Below are positions 1 through 10,187 of a DNA stretch of 64,000 nucleotides, in pieces. Where the stretch lies: assembly GCA_012515235.1 (NCBI GenBank), contig JAAYYU010000019.1:1-64000 (forward strand), read 5' to 3'. Within the stretch, counting starts at the first letter, position 1; each line of letters opens with the position of its first letter. A program made the translations under genes and the position numbers. The notes beneath the pieces are model-generated. The model ran no database searches. It was given only the letters and a program-made list of their open reading frames with translations, and had not been told where the DNA came from. This DNA comes from Candidatus Anammoximicrobium sp. (GTDB taxonomy: Bacteria > Planctomycetota > Planctomycetia > Pirellulales > Pirellulaceae).

Positions 1-160
1 CTGGCGAGCAGCGTGGTGGCGAAGCAGCCGATTTCGTGGAGATATCTGGTCTTGAACACCGCTCCACGCTGGCGAGCAGCGTGGTGGCGAAGCAGCCGAT
101 TTCGTGGAGATATCTGGTCTTGAACACCGCTCCACGCTGGCGAGCAGCGTGGTGGCGAAG
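1..160. repeat. 68-bp tandem direct repeat, about 2.35 copies, truncated by the left window edge
   Basis: Unit ctggcgagcagcgtggtggcgaagcagccgatttcgtggagatatctggtcttgaacaccgctccacg occurs identically at 1-68 and 69-136; a third partial copy at 137-160 then diverges. Confidence 0.95.
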
Positions 161-358
161 AGGAGGCGATCCCGTCCCAAAGTCGCTGTAGGCTCCACCT
201 TGCGAGTCAGCGAGTGCCTTGGCTTGCTGCCGGGTTCCGCTGAAAAGCCAAAATGGCCCTTTCTTTCTTGTTCTTGTGTTTGGGGGCTACATGCCAGGGG
301 GAAGTTGTTTCGGCGTCCGTTGCCGCGGAGTGTGATGGCTACTTTGACCAGGCGACAG

Positions 359-2272
359 TTATTTCTCGAACGATGCGAACTCGCACTTCTCCCGATTACT
401 AGCTTGGGGCGAACTGGGCGAAACTGTCTGCTGGGCGTCCTGTTCGAGACGCTGGCCGGGCGTCTCTGATCCGGACGGAGCGCCGTGCGGTTGCAGCACC
501 GCATCCACGCTGATTTCCGGCAGGACAGCGTGCGGCGTCACGTAACGGCAGCGGACGGCCGAGGGGCGGTCGCCCGGCGGCACGGCGTCGTTGACCTCGT
601 AGAACGTCGGCGGTTCATACGTCCACCCGGCTGCCAGACGCCGTTCCTCCTGCCGAATCTTCCACCGCACGTAAGGCCCGCCCAAGGCCGCCGACAGCCG
701 CGAAGTCCAGCCGAACTCGCGGTGGATCTCGTCCAACAGACTCGACATCCTCGCAGACAGCGTCGGATTCTTCAGGTAATACCGCCGCACCGCTGCGACA
801 ATCGCCGGCCAGCTGGCCGTGATCCCTTTGGTTTCCATCGCAAAACGCCGCCGGATTCTTGCATTGGGGTGGCTTTTGTAACGCTTCCAGCCGGCCAAGA
901 CGGTGCCTAGCATCCGTACGATGCTCGGACCGTTCACCGCGAAATCGCGTTCGAACGCCCGCACGAGCAATTCGGATTCAAGGCCCGCAGCGAGATGGGC
1001 GTGACGGTAATTGAAGCGCGACTGACCGTGGGTATCGGCCAGGGGACATTCGGCCTCGTCCACCAGACGGCCTTGAGCGCAAAACTCGGCGTGCAGCGGC
1101 GTGCCGGGCAAAGGCATGTACAGCATGAATTGATGGAAGTCCGTGTTGTGCCGAACCGCGTAATCGATGACCGAATCGATGTTGTCGGGCGTGTGGTCTT
1201 CCAGTCCGATGATCGTCGAGCCCAAGACGCGGATCCCGTGTGATTGGAGCTGGCGCACCAAGGCGAACGTGTCCACGCCTTGGACCTTCGCATACTGACT
1301 GTTCTCGCCCTCGATGCCCATCCAGACCCAGGAGACGCCCAAGCCCGCCAGCTGTCCGACGTCGTACGACGCGAGCACGCCGGCCGAACTGAACACGTAC
1401 AGAATCCAGGATTTGTCGTTCTGTTCCATCAATTCCAACAGCCGCAGGGCGCGGCGGCGATGAAACAAAAAGTTCTCGTCCATGACGAAGAACGAGCGGG
1501 TGCCGAGCGTTCCCTCAATCTGCCGCATGACGTCAAACAGTTCGTCGCCCGTGCGGTAGAAATCAAACCACTTCCCCTTGCCGCCGAACATCGCCGACGT
1601 GGCGCAAAAATTGCAGCCCACCGGACAGCCCACGGACGGAATCAGGGTGGCGGCCACATCGGCCGGATGTTCCCGGACCGCAATTCCCAGGCTGCGCGTG
1701 CCGATCCGCGTGGGAATCACGGGGTGCCGGATCGGTTGGTCCGGGTCTTCTCCCAGGAAGCGGCGAAACCACTGCACGCCCTCGCCGCGGACGATCCAGT
1801 CCGCATCGATCCGTTCTTCGAGATCGGGGAGATTGGCCACGTGGCCTCCGACCACGATCGCGGCCGCGGGCTGGTGCTGACGGACCAGCTCGCACATCCG
1901 CTTGACCTTCAACACATTGGTCGTGATGCTGCTGATCCCCACGATATCGTAACGGCGACTGCGGATCTCTGAGGTAAAGCGGTCCAGGCTGGGAAAGTCG
2001 AGCAACGTGCAGGGCGCGGCGAGGTTGGCCTGGATCAGCATCAATCCCCAGGAGCGGTGGAACATCCGCAGCGAGAACGGACCTTGCACCCGCGTGACCT
2101 GGTTGTGGTACAGTTCCATCGGGTTGATGAGCCGGCTGCCGTACTCGTCATCCTGCGCGTAGGGGCCGAAGACGCTGGTCAACAGCACCTGGGCCCGGCG
2201 TCCCAGAGGATGAGGCAGAACGCGTTGTGCGCCGGTCGATTCCGCGTCGCAGACACTTCCTGTGGCGTCCAT
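359..2272 (-). CDS. B12-binding domain radical SAM protein
   Basis: ORF with cobalamin-binding-like N-terminal half (VVGGHVANLPDLEERIDADWIVRGEG) and radical SAM motif CPVGCNFC (Cx3Cx2C). Start taken at internal Met (MDATGSV) at 2272; ORF extends to 2341. Confidence 0.85.
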   Translation of the reverse strand: MDATGSVCDAESTGAQRVLPHPLGRRAQVLLTSVFGPYAQDDEYGSRLINPMELYHNQVTRVQGPFSLRMFHRSWGLMLIQANLAAPCTLLDFPSLDRFTSEIRSRRYDIVGISSITTNVLKVKRMCELVRQHQPAAAIVVGGHVANLPDLEERIDADWIVRGEGVQWFRRFLGEDPDQPIRHPVIPTRIGTRSLGIAVREHPADVAATLIPSVGCPVGCNFCATSAMFGGKGKWFDFYRTGDELFDVMRQIEGTLGTRSFFVMDENFLFHRRRALRLLELMEQNDKSWILYVFSSAGVLASYDVGQLAGLGVSWVWMGIEGENSQYAKVQGVDTFALVRQLQSHGIRVLGSTIIGLEDHTPDNIDSVIDYAVRHNTDFHQFMLYMPLPGTPLHAEFCAQGRLVDEAECPLADTHGQSRFNYRHAHLAAGLESELLVRAFERDFAVNGPSIVRMLGTVLAGWKRYKSHPNARIRRRFAMETKGITASWPAIVAAVRRYYLKNPTLSARMSSLLDEIHREFGWTSRLSAALGGPYVRWKIRQEERRLAAGWTYEPPTFYEVNDAVPPGDRPSAVRCRYVTPHAVLPEISVDAVLQPHGAPSGSETPGQRLEQDAQQTVSPSSPQASNREKCEFASFEK

Positions 2273-2953
2273 GATCGGTGCCTTGCCTTTCTCGCCGCTT
2301 CGCGCGGCCCGCCCAGTATACCCGCCGCGGCCCACGCTCAAGAAGCGGTCGTCCGGGGCAGAAACTTCCCCCGCCGTCGCCGACGCAACGGCGCACCGCG
2401 GGCGTCAGCCTGGCGGTTCTTCGGCCATCAGCCGGTATCCACCACTGTTCCGCAACTCCGCCCTGCACCAAGACGTCGTGATGGACTCCGGTCAGGCTTC
2501 GCACATCCTCTGCCAGACCGGAACTGGATGGACTGGCTCGCCAAAGCGGCGGATCGCACGGCCGCACTTGGCCGGCAGTCTGCAGCTGGCCGTCGATCAT
2601 CGTCAGCCAGCGCCGATAGACTTCCTTGGGATGGATGCTCTCCACCTGCTTCTGCAACTCGGGCCCGTCGCGCACGGCCACCGTGACCGCCTCGCGCGGT
2701 TCGGTGCTCACCGGCGTTTGCCGCGCAGAGAGACTCCACGAGCCAGACAGCCTGCACACCGTCTCCCGTTGCTGGGCGACGGCCGCCCGGCGAAGCCAGA
2801 TCAAAATCTGTCGAGCCAACGGCCCATCGAACGCTGCGATTCCAACGGGTGAACAAACCGGCGAATCCCCGGTGCATCCGGCAGCCCTTGTCGCGGTCCG
2901 GCTTTCCGATCGCGATCTGGCCGGGATGAGATCAGCAGACTCAGAGCAACGCC

Positions 2954-3805
2954 TCAGACGCCCGACGAAGCCAGGAATCCGCCGTCGACCGGGACGGTGA
3001 TGCCCGTGACAAAGCCGGACCGCTGGTCGTCCAGCAGCCAGCACACACAGCCCAGCAGATCGTCGGGTTCCCCAAACCGGCGCAGCGGCGTGTGACCGAT
3101 GACGTTCTGGCCGCGAGCGGTGCGGTTTCCCGCCTCGTCCAACAGGATCTTGCGGCTGCGATCGTTCAGAAAGAACCCTGGCGCGACCGCGTTCACCCGG
3201 ACACCCGCCGGAGCCAGATAGGCGGCCAGCCACTGCGTGAAATTCACCACCCCGGCCTTGGCCATGCCGTAAGCGGGCACGCGGGACAGCGGGCGATAGC
3301 TGTTCATGGAGGCAAAGTTGACGATGGCGCCGCGGCCCTGCCGGGCCATTTCCCGGCCGAATATCTGGCAGGGAATCACCGTGCCCATCAGGTTCACCCG
3401 GAGCACATCCAGAAAGCGGTCGAGGTCCAGATTGAAAAAGCCGCGCAGGCCCTCCGCTCCGAGCGGGCTGATTTCCTCCGGCGCAAACTCGGTGATCGTC
3501 GTCACCGCCTGCATCTGGTTACCCCCGGCTCCGTTGACCAGCAACTCGCACGGACCCAATTTCTCCGAAATGGCCTTGCACGCGGCGGTGAGTGCTTCGA
3601 CATCGGTCACGTCCGCCGCAATCGGCAGCGCGGCGCCGCCGGTTGCGCGAATGTCTGCAGCTACCGAAGCCAACTTGTCGAACGAGCGTCCCAGCAAGGC
3701 GACCTTGGCGCCCAGTCGGGCCAGTTCTTTGGCGACGGCGGAGCACAGCGTCCCTCCGGCGCCAGTCACGACGGCGGTCTGGTCTTGGAAGCCGGCGTTA
3801 CCCAT
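2954..3805 (-). CDS. SDR family oxidoreductase, probably D-mannonate (fructuronate) reductase type
   Basis: SDR signatures VVTGAGGTL, NGAGGN, YGMAKAG and VDGGFLAS; immediately downstream of uxaC on the same strand. Confidence 0.85.
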   Translation of the reverse strand: MGNAGFQDQTAVVTGAGGTLCSAVAKELARLGAKVALLGRSFDKLASVAADIRATGGAALPIAADVTDVEALTAACKAISEKLGPCELLVNGAGGNQMQAVTTITEFAPEEISPLGAEGLRGFFNLDLDRFLDVLRVNLMGTVIPCQIFGREMARQGRGAIVNFASMNSYRPLSRVPAYGMAKAGVVNFTQWLAAYLAPAGVRVNAVAPGFFLNDRSRKILLDEAGNRTARGQNVIGHTPLRRFGEPDDLLGCVCWLLDDQRSGFVTGITVPVDGGFLASSGV

Positions 3806-3828
3806 TGCATGTCCTCATCGTCTTTCCC

Positions 3829-5085
3829 TCAGCGTTTTTCGGTTACATCCAGAAACAGCCAGCGGCGTGCGTTCTCGTAAGCGACCGCGCGGACCAGCGG
3901 GCCGAGCAGTTGGTCGTCCTCGGGCAGCGTGCCGGCTTGCACTTGATCCCCCAGCCAGTCGCACAACACGCGGCGGAAGTACTCGTGCCGCGTCATCGAC
4001 AGGAAACTGCGCGAGTCGGTCGTCATGCCGATGAACGCCGACAGCAATCCGTAACTGGCCAGCGCGTCCAGCTGCTGGCGGATGCCCAACGCGTGGTCGT
4101 TGTACCACCACGCCGGACCGAACTGGATCTTGCCGCGCAGGCCGTCCTCGGCAAACGAGCCGGTCAGCGTCGCCAGGGCGGCGTAGTCGGCGGGATTCAG
4201 GGGATACAGAATCATTCGCGGCAGGCACGCGTCCTTCTCCAGATCGTCCAGGAATCGGCACAGGCCCGGAATGTCGCACGAGCGGCCGATCGTGGCATAG
4301 CCGCCCGCCGGCCCGGCCAAGCGGCGCAGGCGGCTGCTCGTCTGGCGTTGCGCGCCGATGTGCAACTGCATGATCCAGCCGCGCTGTCGATAGGCACGTG
4401 CGAGGAACCGCAGATTGTCCGATCCGAAATCGTCCAGGGCGTGGTCGGCCAGGCGGCAGCCCGCCTGCTGAAACACATCCAGTCGCTGTGCCACCAGGGC
4501 GCGGTCGACCGTTTCGCAGTCGTCCACGCGCAGCGACGGCAGCACGCGCGCCGCAAAATCGGACTGCGCCAGCCGGGCGTGCGAATCCAGATCGTCCTCC
4601 AGCCGATCGGACGTACACAGGCATTGAACGTTAGCTCGCGTGATCAGCCTGCGGGCCGTGTAGCCCGGCGAACGAAGCAGGGCGTTGCAGGTCTCCCACA
4701 CGCGATCTGCCGACTCGGCGGACAGCCGTTCCGTGATGCCAAAGTACCGTTTCAGTTCCAGCGCCGTCCAGTGGAACAGCGGGTTGCCCACCGTCTGCGG
4801 CACGGTCGCCGCCCAGGCGTCGAATTTCTCGCGGTCCGTCGCGTCGCCCGTGATCAGCCGCTCCGGCACGCCTGCGATCCGCATCGCCCGGTGCTTATAG
4901 GGATCGCTGGCCAGCCAGACCTGCGTCAGGCTCTCAAACGGGCGGTCGTCCGCCAGCTCGTGCGGATCGAGGTGGCAGTGGTAGTCGATGATCGGCAGGC
5001 CCTCGGCAAACTCGTGGTACAGCCGCCGGGCCGTCTGGGTCTTCAGCAGAAAATCGTCGTGGATGAATTCGCTCATACAGGCCAT
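3829..5085 (-). CDS. uxaC: Glucuronate isomerase (UxaC), compact form
   Basis: DYHCHLDPHELADDRPF, FHWTALELKRYFGI, GKIQFGPAWWYNDH, GMTTDSRSFLSMTRHEYFRR are UxaC-family sequences; 418 aa. Confidence 0.9.
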   Translation of the reverse strand: MACMSEFIHDDFLLKTQTARRLYHEFAEGLPIIDYHCHLDPHELADDRPFESLTQVWLASDPYKHRAMRIAGVPERLITGDATDREKFDAWAATVPQTVGNPLFHWTALELKRYFGITERLSAESADRVWETCNALLRSPGYTARRLITRANVQCLCTSDRLEDDLDSHARLAQSDFAARVLPSLRVDDCETVDRALVAQRLDVFQQAGCRLADHALDDFGSDNLRFLARAYRQRGWIMQLHIGAQRQTSSRLRRLAGPAGGYATIGRSCDIPGLCRFLDDLEKDACLPRMILYPLNPADYAALATLTGSFAEDGLRGKIQFGPAWWYNDHALGIRQQLDALASYGLLSAFIGMTTDSRSFLSMTRHEYFRRVLCDWLGDQVQAGTLPEDDQLLGPLVRAVAYENARRWLFLDVTEKR

Positions 5086-5247
5086 CTCTCAACGATCATA
5101 CAATGTCTCCCTTGCTCGATGCTAGCTGCACGTAACCCGGATTGAGCACGGAAGCCCACGCTCACAAGATTCCCGACTTCTCCCAGCGGGCAACCATGAA
5201 ATCCTGGGGCGACAGGAATGAAACTTAAGCGGCCACATTCGTCCTGC

Positions 5248-8200
5248 CTAGCGGTCACCAGCCGTCTGCTGCGCCACCAGGGCCTGAAATTCCGCCACGT
5301 CGTAGATTTTCTGGGCACCTTGGGGATCCTCGACGACGTAGACCAATTCCTTCTCGGCCTCGGCGCTGCTGGTTTCGATCTTGCCGTCGGCGGTGATGCG
5401 AGCCCATTGATCGTTGGGCAGAAACACCGTCGTGGCCAAGATGCGGCCAGTCCCGATATCCCAGTAGCGCAGCGTCTGATCGGTATTGAACGACAGTAAG
5501 TGCTGGCTGTCCGCGGACCAATACACGGCAAAACATCGCGAATTTCCCTGCAGATCGTGCGAAAAGCGGTTCGCCTCGACGTCCCACAAGCGAATTGCCG
5601 AGGGCGTATTGACGGCAAACCACCTGCTATTCGAACTCCAGCGATGCCTGTCACGTCGCCAAAACTCATACGGGACATTTTCATAGAACACACCGGGACC
5701 AGGACGTGGGATGGCATCGTGTCCGAAGATTTGCACCGCGTGAAAGTGCCCTTCCGCGTCAACCCCGGTAGTCAGCCACTTACTGTCCGGGCTCCACTCA
5801 AGGAAGTGACGGCTTGTGTTTCCGACTTCGAGCACCCTTTCGCCCGCCGTGTCGAAAAGCTGAAGCGGGCCCTGCTCCGGCATGACGGCAATCTGTTGGC
5901 CGTCGGGACTCCACGCGAACTGGCGTGCGGGACCTTCGCCAGAGTTCAGGACGGGACCCGCCGTCGCGTCGGCATTCCACAAGTGGACGCAATTGTCTCC
6001 GCGACTGAGCGAGGCGAATCGTCCGCCATCCGCGTTCCAGGCAAGTTGGTCCACCGAACCTTCATGCGCGACGACCGCTTGCACGTGAGTGCTCTCCTCG
6101 ACATCCCAGACATCGATCGTCTTATCCGCGCCGCTACCAACCAATCGTTTGCCGTCCGGGCTCCAGGCCAGAATTGTCATGGCCGGCTCCCGGCGTGGCC
6201 ATTGTGCAAGCAGTTCTCCGTCATTCACGTTCCAAACCCGGACCATTGTCTCATGGGCGGAAGCCAAACGCCCACCAGGCCCCCAAGCCAGAGCGGTCAA
6301 TCGGTCGGAGAGTTCTGGCAAGACTGGCACGGGCCGGCCATCGCCGTGCCAGAGGAGACAGTTCGGCGCACTCGCTCCTTTCGTTGCCAACCACTGGCCG
6401 TCCGGACTGGCGCCGAGCAATGTAAATGCCGGCGAGCCACCCGCGTTGATCGTCGACCGGGGGCTTTTCGCTCCGACGTCCCAAAACCGAATTTCGTTTT
6501 GAGCAGGGATGTCCACGATCTGATCCCCCTGCGGACTGAACGCCCAGGTGCCTCTGACACGCCAATCTGGTTCGACGATCTCATACGAATTGTCGTCGAT
6601 ACACCAACTCCTAACCTTCATGGGTTCCGACCAATCCAGAAATACCAGACGCTGGTTAACGGGATTCCAGGCCCATTTTAAGAGAAAGGTTTCTAGTTCA
6701 ACGGATTGCCGTGCAAGTTTCCAAGTTTTGGTGTCCCACGCGAATATGGTGCTGCGTTTCTGAGGAATTCGGATGTTTTCGGCCGCAAAGTAGCGACCGT
6801 CGGGACTCCATGTGGTATTCGACGGATTGAGGCAATTGGCGAGATTCCCAGCCTCCTCGATTACGGGGCCCTGTTTTCCATCTGGAGCCCTGAGTCTTGC
6901 GGGAACACTTCGCCCTCCGTCGATCAACAGCAGCCATTTCCCATCACGGCTCCAGCCGCACAGCCAGTCGTACGTTTCGCAGTCCCACGAATGAATCAGA
7001 CTTCCATCAACGCTCCAAATCTCAACCTTCCCGCCAGCGCGATGAGTCGCTAAGTGGCGGCCATCTGGACTCCAGGCCCAACTCGGCTGGTCTTTACCGC
7101 GCGAGGCCAAGACAGGTCCGGCCTTGCCCGACTCGACCTCCCATAGACGAACCTGGCCATCACCGTAGCGGATAGCGAGCCATTTGCCGTCTGGGCTGAA
7201 CGCGGCGTCCATGCACTCTGTGGGACGGTGCGAGAAGACATAGACGAGCCGGCAGGTCGCCGCCTCATACACAAGTACGGACTCGAGCGACCGGCAGGCG
7301 ACCAAGCGGCCATCCGGACTCCACGAGACGCTCCGCACTTCGCTGCGCGGCGACCGGGTGTCGATGTGCCATCGGCCCACGCCCGGCGTCTCGAATCGTC
7401 GAGGAAGCAGGCTCAGGCTGGGCTCCTCGTCGGCGATCGGGAAGGACTGTCGGCGCGCGGCGACGGCTGGCGGCGTCACGCGATGTCCCGTGTCGTCGGG
7501 AGCCGCCGACGGTTTGGTGCCTATTTCGCCCTGTACACCTGAAAGGTCGACTTCCACTTCGCCGTTCGGCCTGACGGTCGCTTTGCTTCCGGCGGGAACC
7601 TCGACCACGGTTTCGCGACCGGATCGGTCGCGGATGCGGAGGACGATCGTGCCGGCCAACAGCGCCACGCCGCACAGGGTGAGGGCGATCAGAGCGGCGG
7701 GGCGGCTGCGAATCCGTGACGGGGCGGTAGCCGGAACTGCGTTCGTCGCTTGTTCCACTCCCTTCGACTCCTCGCTCCGGAGTATCGGGACGAGGGGAGT
7801 TGCGGCGGCGCCGTCGGGCGTGGTGCCCGTCATGGCGGACGAGAGAAGAGGGTCGGTCCCCGTGCGGGATGGTTGTCGCCCGTGGATGCTTGACAGCCCA
7901 CCGTCGGACCCTATGCACAGCCGCGCGACATCGGCGCCGACGGCAAATGGCGTCAAGGCTTCGGCGACTTCCTTCGCGGTGGCATACCGTTGCGTCGGAT
8001 CCTTGGCCATCATCCGCTCGATGATCGCCGCCAGCTCGGGTGGAACGTCTGGGCGGGCGACTTGGACCGAAGGCGGCGCGTCGCGCAACTGGGCCGCCAT
8101 TTTGTCCATGTGATTCTTGTATTGGGGGCCGGCGAACGGCGGCCGGCCGGCCAGCAAGGTGTACAGAGTGCAGCCCAAGCTATAGATGTCCGCCCGGATG

Positions 8201-9081
8201 TCGACCGAGTGGGCATCGGAGATCTGTTCCGGAGCGACGTAGTCGGCCGTACCCATCGCTGCACCGGTCTTCGTCATGTCCCCTTGATCCGGCTCCGCAG
8301 GACGCTCGGCATGGAGCAGTGCCAGTCCCAAGTCCAGGATCTTGACTTGCCCGGTTGGCGTGAGTATCACGTTCGAGGGCTTGACATCCCGATGGATCAG
8401 ACCGTTGTCGTGGGCACACTGCAGCCCCAACGCCACCTGACGTGCCAACTCGCAGGCGTCCGGGATCCGCAGGGCCCCGCGATGCCGCACCAGTTCGGCC
8501 AGATTCTTGCCCTCCACGTATTCCATGACCAGAAACCGGGTGCCGTCGATTTCCCGTGCGTCCATGGCGCGAACCAGATGGGGATGATCCACTCGGCCGA
8601 CGGCCTTCATCTCACGCTCGAAGCGAGCGACGCTGCGCGGGTCGGCCATCTGTTCCCGCCTCAGGACTTTCACGGCGACCAGTTTGTCCAGCCGCGTATG
8701 TCGAGCCTTGTAGACCGTCCCCATGCCGCCTTCGCCGAGCTTTTCCAATACCTGGTATTCCGCCAAATCAATTGGTGCTATCGGCTCGTCGGCAGCCTGG
8801 CGGAGCGATGGGTCGCAGGCATTGGCCGCTGTACCGACCAATGCTTGAATCCGCGCGATCGCTGCTTGGTGTTCGGGTTCCGCGCCGTACGAATCTTCCA
8901 TGCGGACCGCTCGCAAGCGGGCGACCAGATCGTCGTCGCCATCGTTCAGCGTCCGCAGTGTGTCCGTGCAACGGGCGCAGGACGCAAGGTGCTCGGAGAC
9001 GGTCTCCGCCACGTCGTCAGGAAGCGTCCCGACCAGGTAGCCAAATAACTCTTCGTGGCTCAGACAACTCGGGTTGGGCAT
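5248..9081 (-). CDS. Serine/threonine protein kinase with N-terminal zinc-finger anti-sigma-like region, TM helix and C-terminal WD40 repeats
   Basis: HLASCARCTDTL (zf-HC2-like), kinase motifs GEGGMGTVYKARH, HRDVKPSNVIL, DLGLAL, hydrophobic segment ALIALTLCGVALLAGTIVL, then many WSPDGRxLA repeats. Confidence 0.92.
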   Translation of the reverse strand: MPNPSCLSHEELFGYLVGTLPDDVAETVSEHLASCARCTDTLRTLNDGDDDLVARLRAVRMEDSYGAEPEHQAAIARIQALVGTAANACDPSLRQAADEPIAPIDLAEYQVLEKLGEGGMGTVYKARHTRLDKLVAVKVLRREQMADPRSVARFEREMKAVGRVDHPHLVRAMDAREIDGTRFLVMEYVEGKNLAELVRHRGALRIPDACELARQVALGLQCAHDNGLIHRDVKPSNVILTPTGQVKILDLGLALLHAERPAEPDQGDMTKTGAAMGTADYVAPEQISDAHSVDIRADIYSLGCTLYTLLAGRPPFAGPQYKNHMDKMAAQLRDAPPSVQVARPDVPPELAAIIERMMAKDPTQRYATAKEVAEALTPFAVGADVARLCIGSDGGLSSIHGRQPSRTGTDPLLSSAMTGTTPDGAAATPLVPILRSEESKGVEQATNAVPATAPSRIRSRPAALIALTLCGVALLAGTIVLRIRDRSGRETVVEVPAGSKATVRPNGEVEVDLSGVQGEIGTKPSAAPDDTGHRVTPPAVAARRQSFPIADEEPSLSLLPRRFETPGVGRWHIDTRSPRSEVRSVSWSPDGRLVACRSLESVLVYEAATCRLVYVFSHRPTECMDAAFSPDGKWLAIRYGDGQVRLWEVESGKAGPVLASRGKDQPSWAWSPDGRHLATHRAGGKVEIWSVDGSLIHSWDCETYDWLCGWSRDGKWLLLIDGGRSVPARLRAPDGKQGPVIEEAGNLANCLNPSNTTWSPDGRYFAAENIRIPQKRSTIFAWDTKTWKLARQSVELETFLLKWAWNPVNQRLVFLDWSEPMKVRSWCIDDNSYEIVEPDWRVRGTWAFSPQGDQIVDIPAQNEIRFWDVGAKSPRSTINAGGSPAFTLLGASPDGQWLATKGASAPNCLLWHGDGRPVPVLPELSDRLTALAWGPGGRLASAHETMVRVWNVNDGELLAQWPRREPAMTILAWSPDGKRLVGSGADKTIDVWDVEESTHVQAVVAHEGSVDQLAWNADGGRFASLSRGDNCVHLWNADATAGPVLNSGEGPARQFAWSPDGQQIAVMPEQGPLQLFDTAGERVLEVGNTSRHFLEWSPDSKWLTTGVDAEGHFHAVQIFGHDAIPRPGPGVFYENVPYEFWRRDRHRWSSNSRWFAVNTPSAIRLWDVEANRFSHDLQGNSRCFAVYWSADSQHLLSFNTDQTLRYWDIGTGRILATTVFLPNDQWARITADGKIETSSAEAEKELVYVVEDPQGAQKIYDVAEFQALVAQQTAGDR

Positions 9082-9265
9082 GACTGCTCCTCTTCATCCC
9101 CCAGGGATGCCGTCTTACGTCGCGTTGTCGACAATGTTTTCACGCGGGATGGCCCGTCCACGTAATTCCGTGTCCCGGCAAGGCCATCTGGTATTCGCAC
9201 GTCAAGAACAACGGGGAGATTACCCACGACTTTCTTGAACCACGGGACGCGGCCGGGCCGACCGG

Positions 9266-9892
9266 TCAGATTTCCTCCGGCAAGTCGTGGACGACGTTGC
9301 GAATCTGACGCAGAACACGATATTTGGCCTTGTACACGGCCGGGACGCTCATTCCCAGTTCCCGGGCCACGTCGGCCACCTCCTGCCCGTCGACCGTCAG
9401 TCGCCAAAAAGCCTGCCAGGTGCGATCCTGAACCCCGGCGCGGGCCAACTCCATGACGCGCTGCGTCAAGAACGCCTGATCGTCGCCACGGGGGGCTGTG
9501 TCGGACGCATCCCATTCCGGATCGGGGATTTGCGTCCATCGCTGCTGAGCGTCCGTCCCGCCCTGAGCTTGGTCGCGCCGGCGGTGGAAGTGGTCGCGGA
9601 TCTTGTTCTGGCAGATCGTCCACAGCCAACCGCGGAAACTGTCACCCGGCCGATTCCGGCGAAAGCCGCCGACGTTGGCCAACACGGCAGCGAACACGTC
9701 TTGCACGACGTCCGCCGCGTCCTGGGGCTGCAGTTGCGACCTTCGGCACCAACGGTAGACGACCGGGCCGTACAGCTGGGCAAACTGCTGCCAGCCAGCC
9801 GGATCCTGCGTCCGCAGTCGCTCGAGCAGGGTTGTGGATACCGATGACGGCTCGAAGGAAGGCCGGACGCTCGCACTGCTATTGTGGCTCAT
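9266..9892 (-). CDS. ECF-family RNA polymerase sigma factor
   Basis: Region 2 DAADVVQDVFAAVLANVGGFRRNRPGDSFRGWLWTICQNKIRDHFHRR and region 4 EVADVARELGMSVPAVYKAKYRVLRQIR. Confidence 0.9.
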   Translation of the reverse strand: MSHNSSASVRPSFEPSSVSTTLLERLRTQDPAGWQQFAQLYGPVVYRWCRRSQLQPQDAADVVQDVFAAVLANVGGFRRNRPGDSFRGWLWTICQNKIRDHFHRRRDQAQGGTDAQQRWTQIPDPEWDASDTAPRGDDQAFLTQRVMELARAGVQDRTWQAFWRLTVDGQEVADVARELGMSVPAVYKAKYRVLRQIRNVVHDLPEEI

Positions 9893-10187
9893 TACACGAC
9901 TCCGCGGGATGATTCACAAAGGGGAAACGGGTTCGGATCGGGGCTTAATCCACTGTTTCGATCTGCTTGTCCAGAATACGTCACACCAGTATACTGTTAA
10001 CTCAATCTAGCCGGCAACAGACGGACGAATCTGGGGAGCGACTTATTCCCGTTCTTTCGACGATTCCGCAAAAGGCTGAAGAAAGATCGCGGGTAGTCAA
10101 TCCGTTGTTCTCGTGAGGCGGAGAGGGATGCAGCACGCGTCGTCCCACCGCCGACACCGAAACCACCTGATACGAAAGGCTGACGTT

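Noticed and set aside
1-160. Possible CRISPR array
   Set aside because: 68-bp units are contiguous tandem copies without unique spacers, and no cas genes are present.
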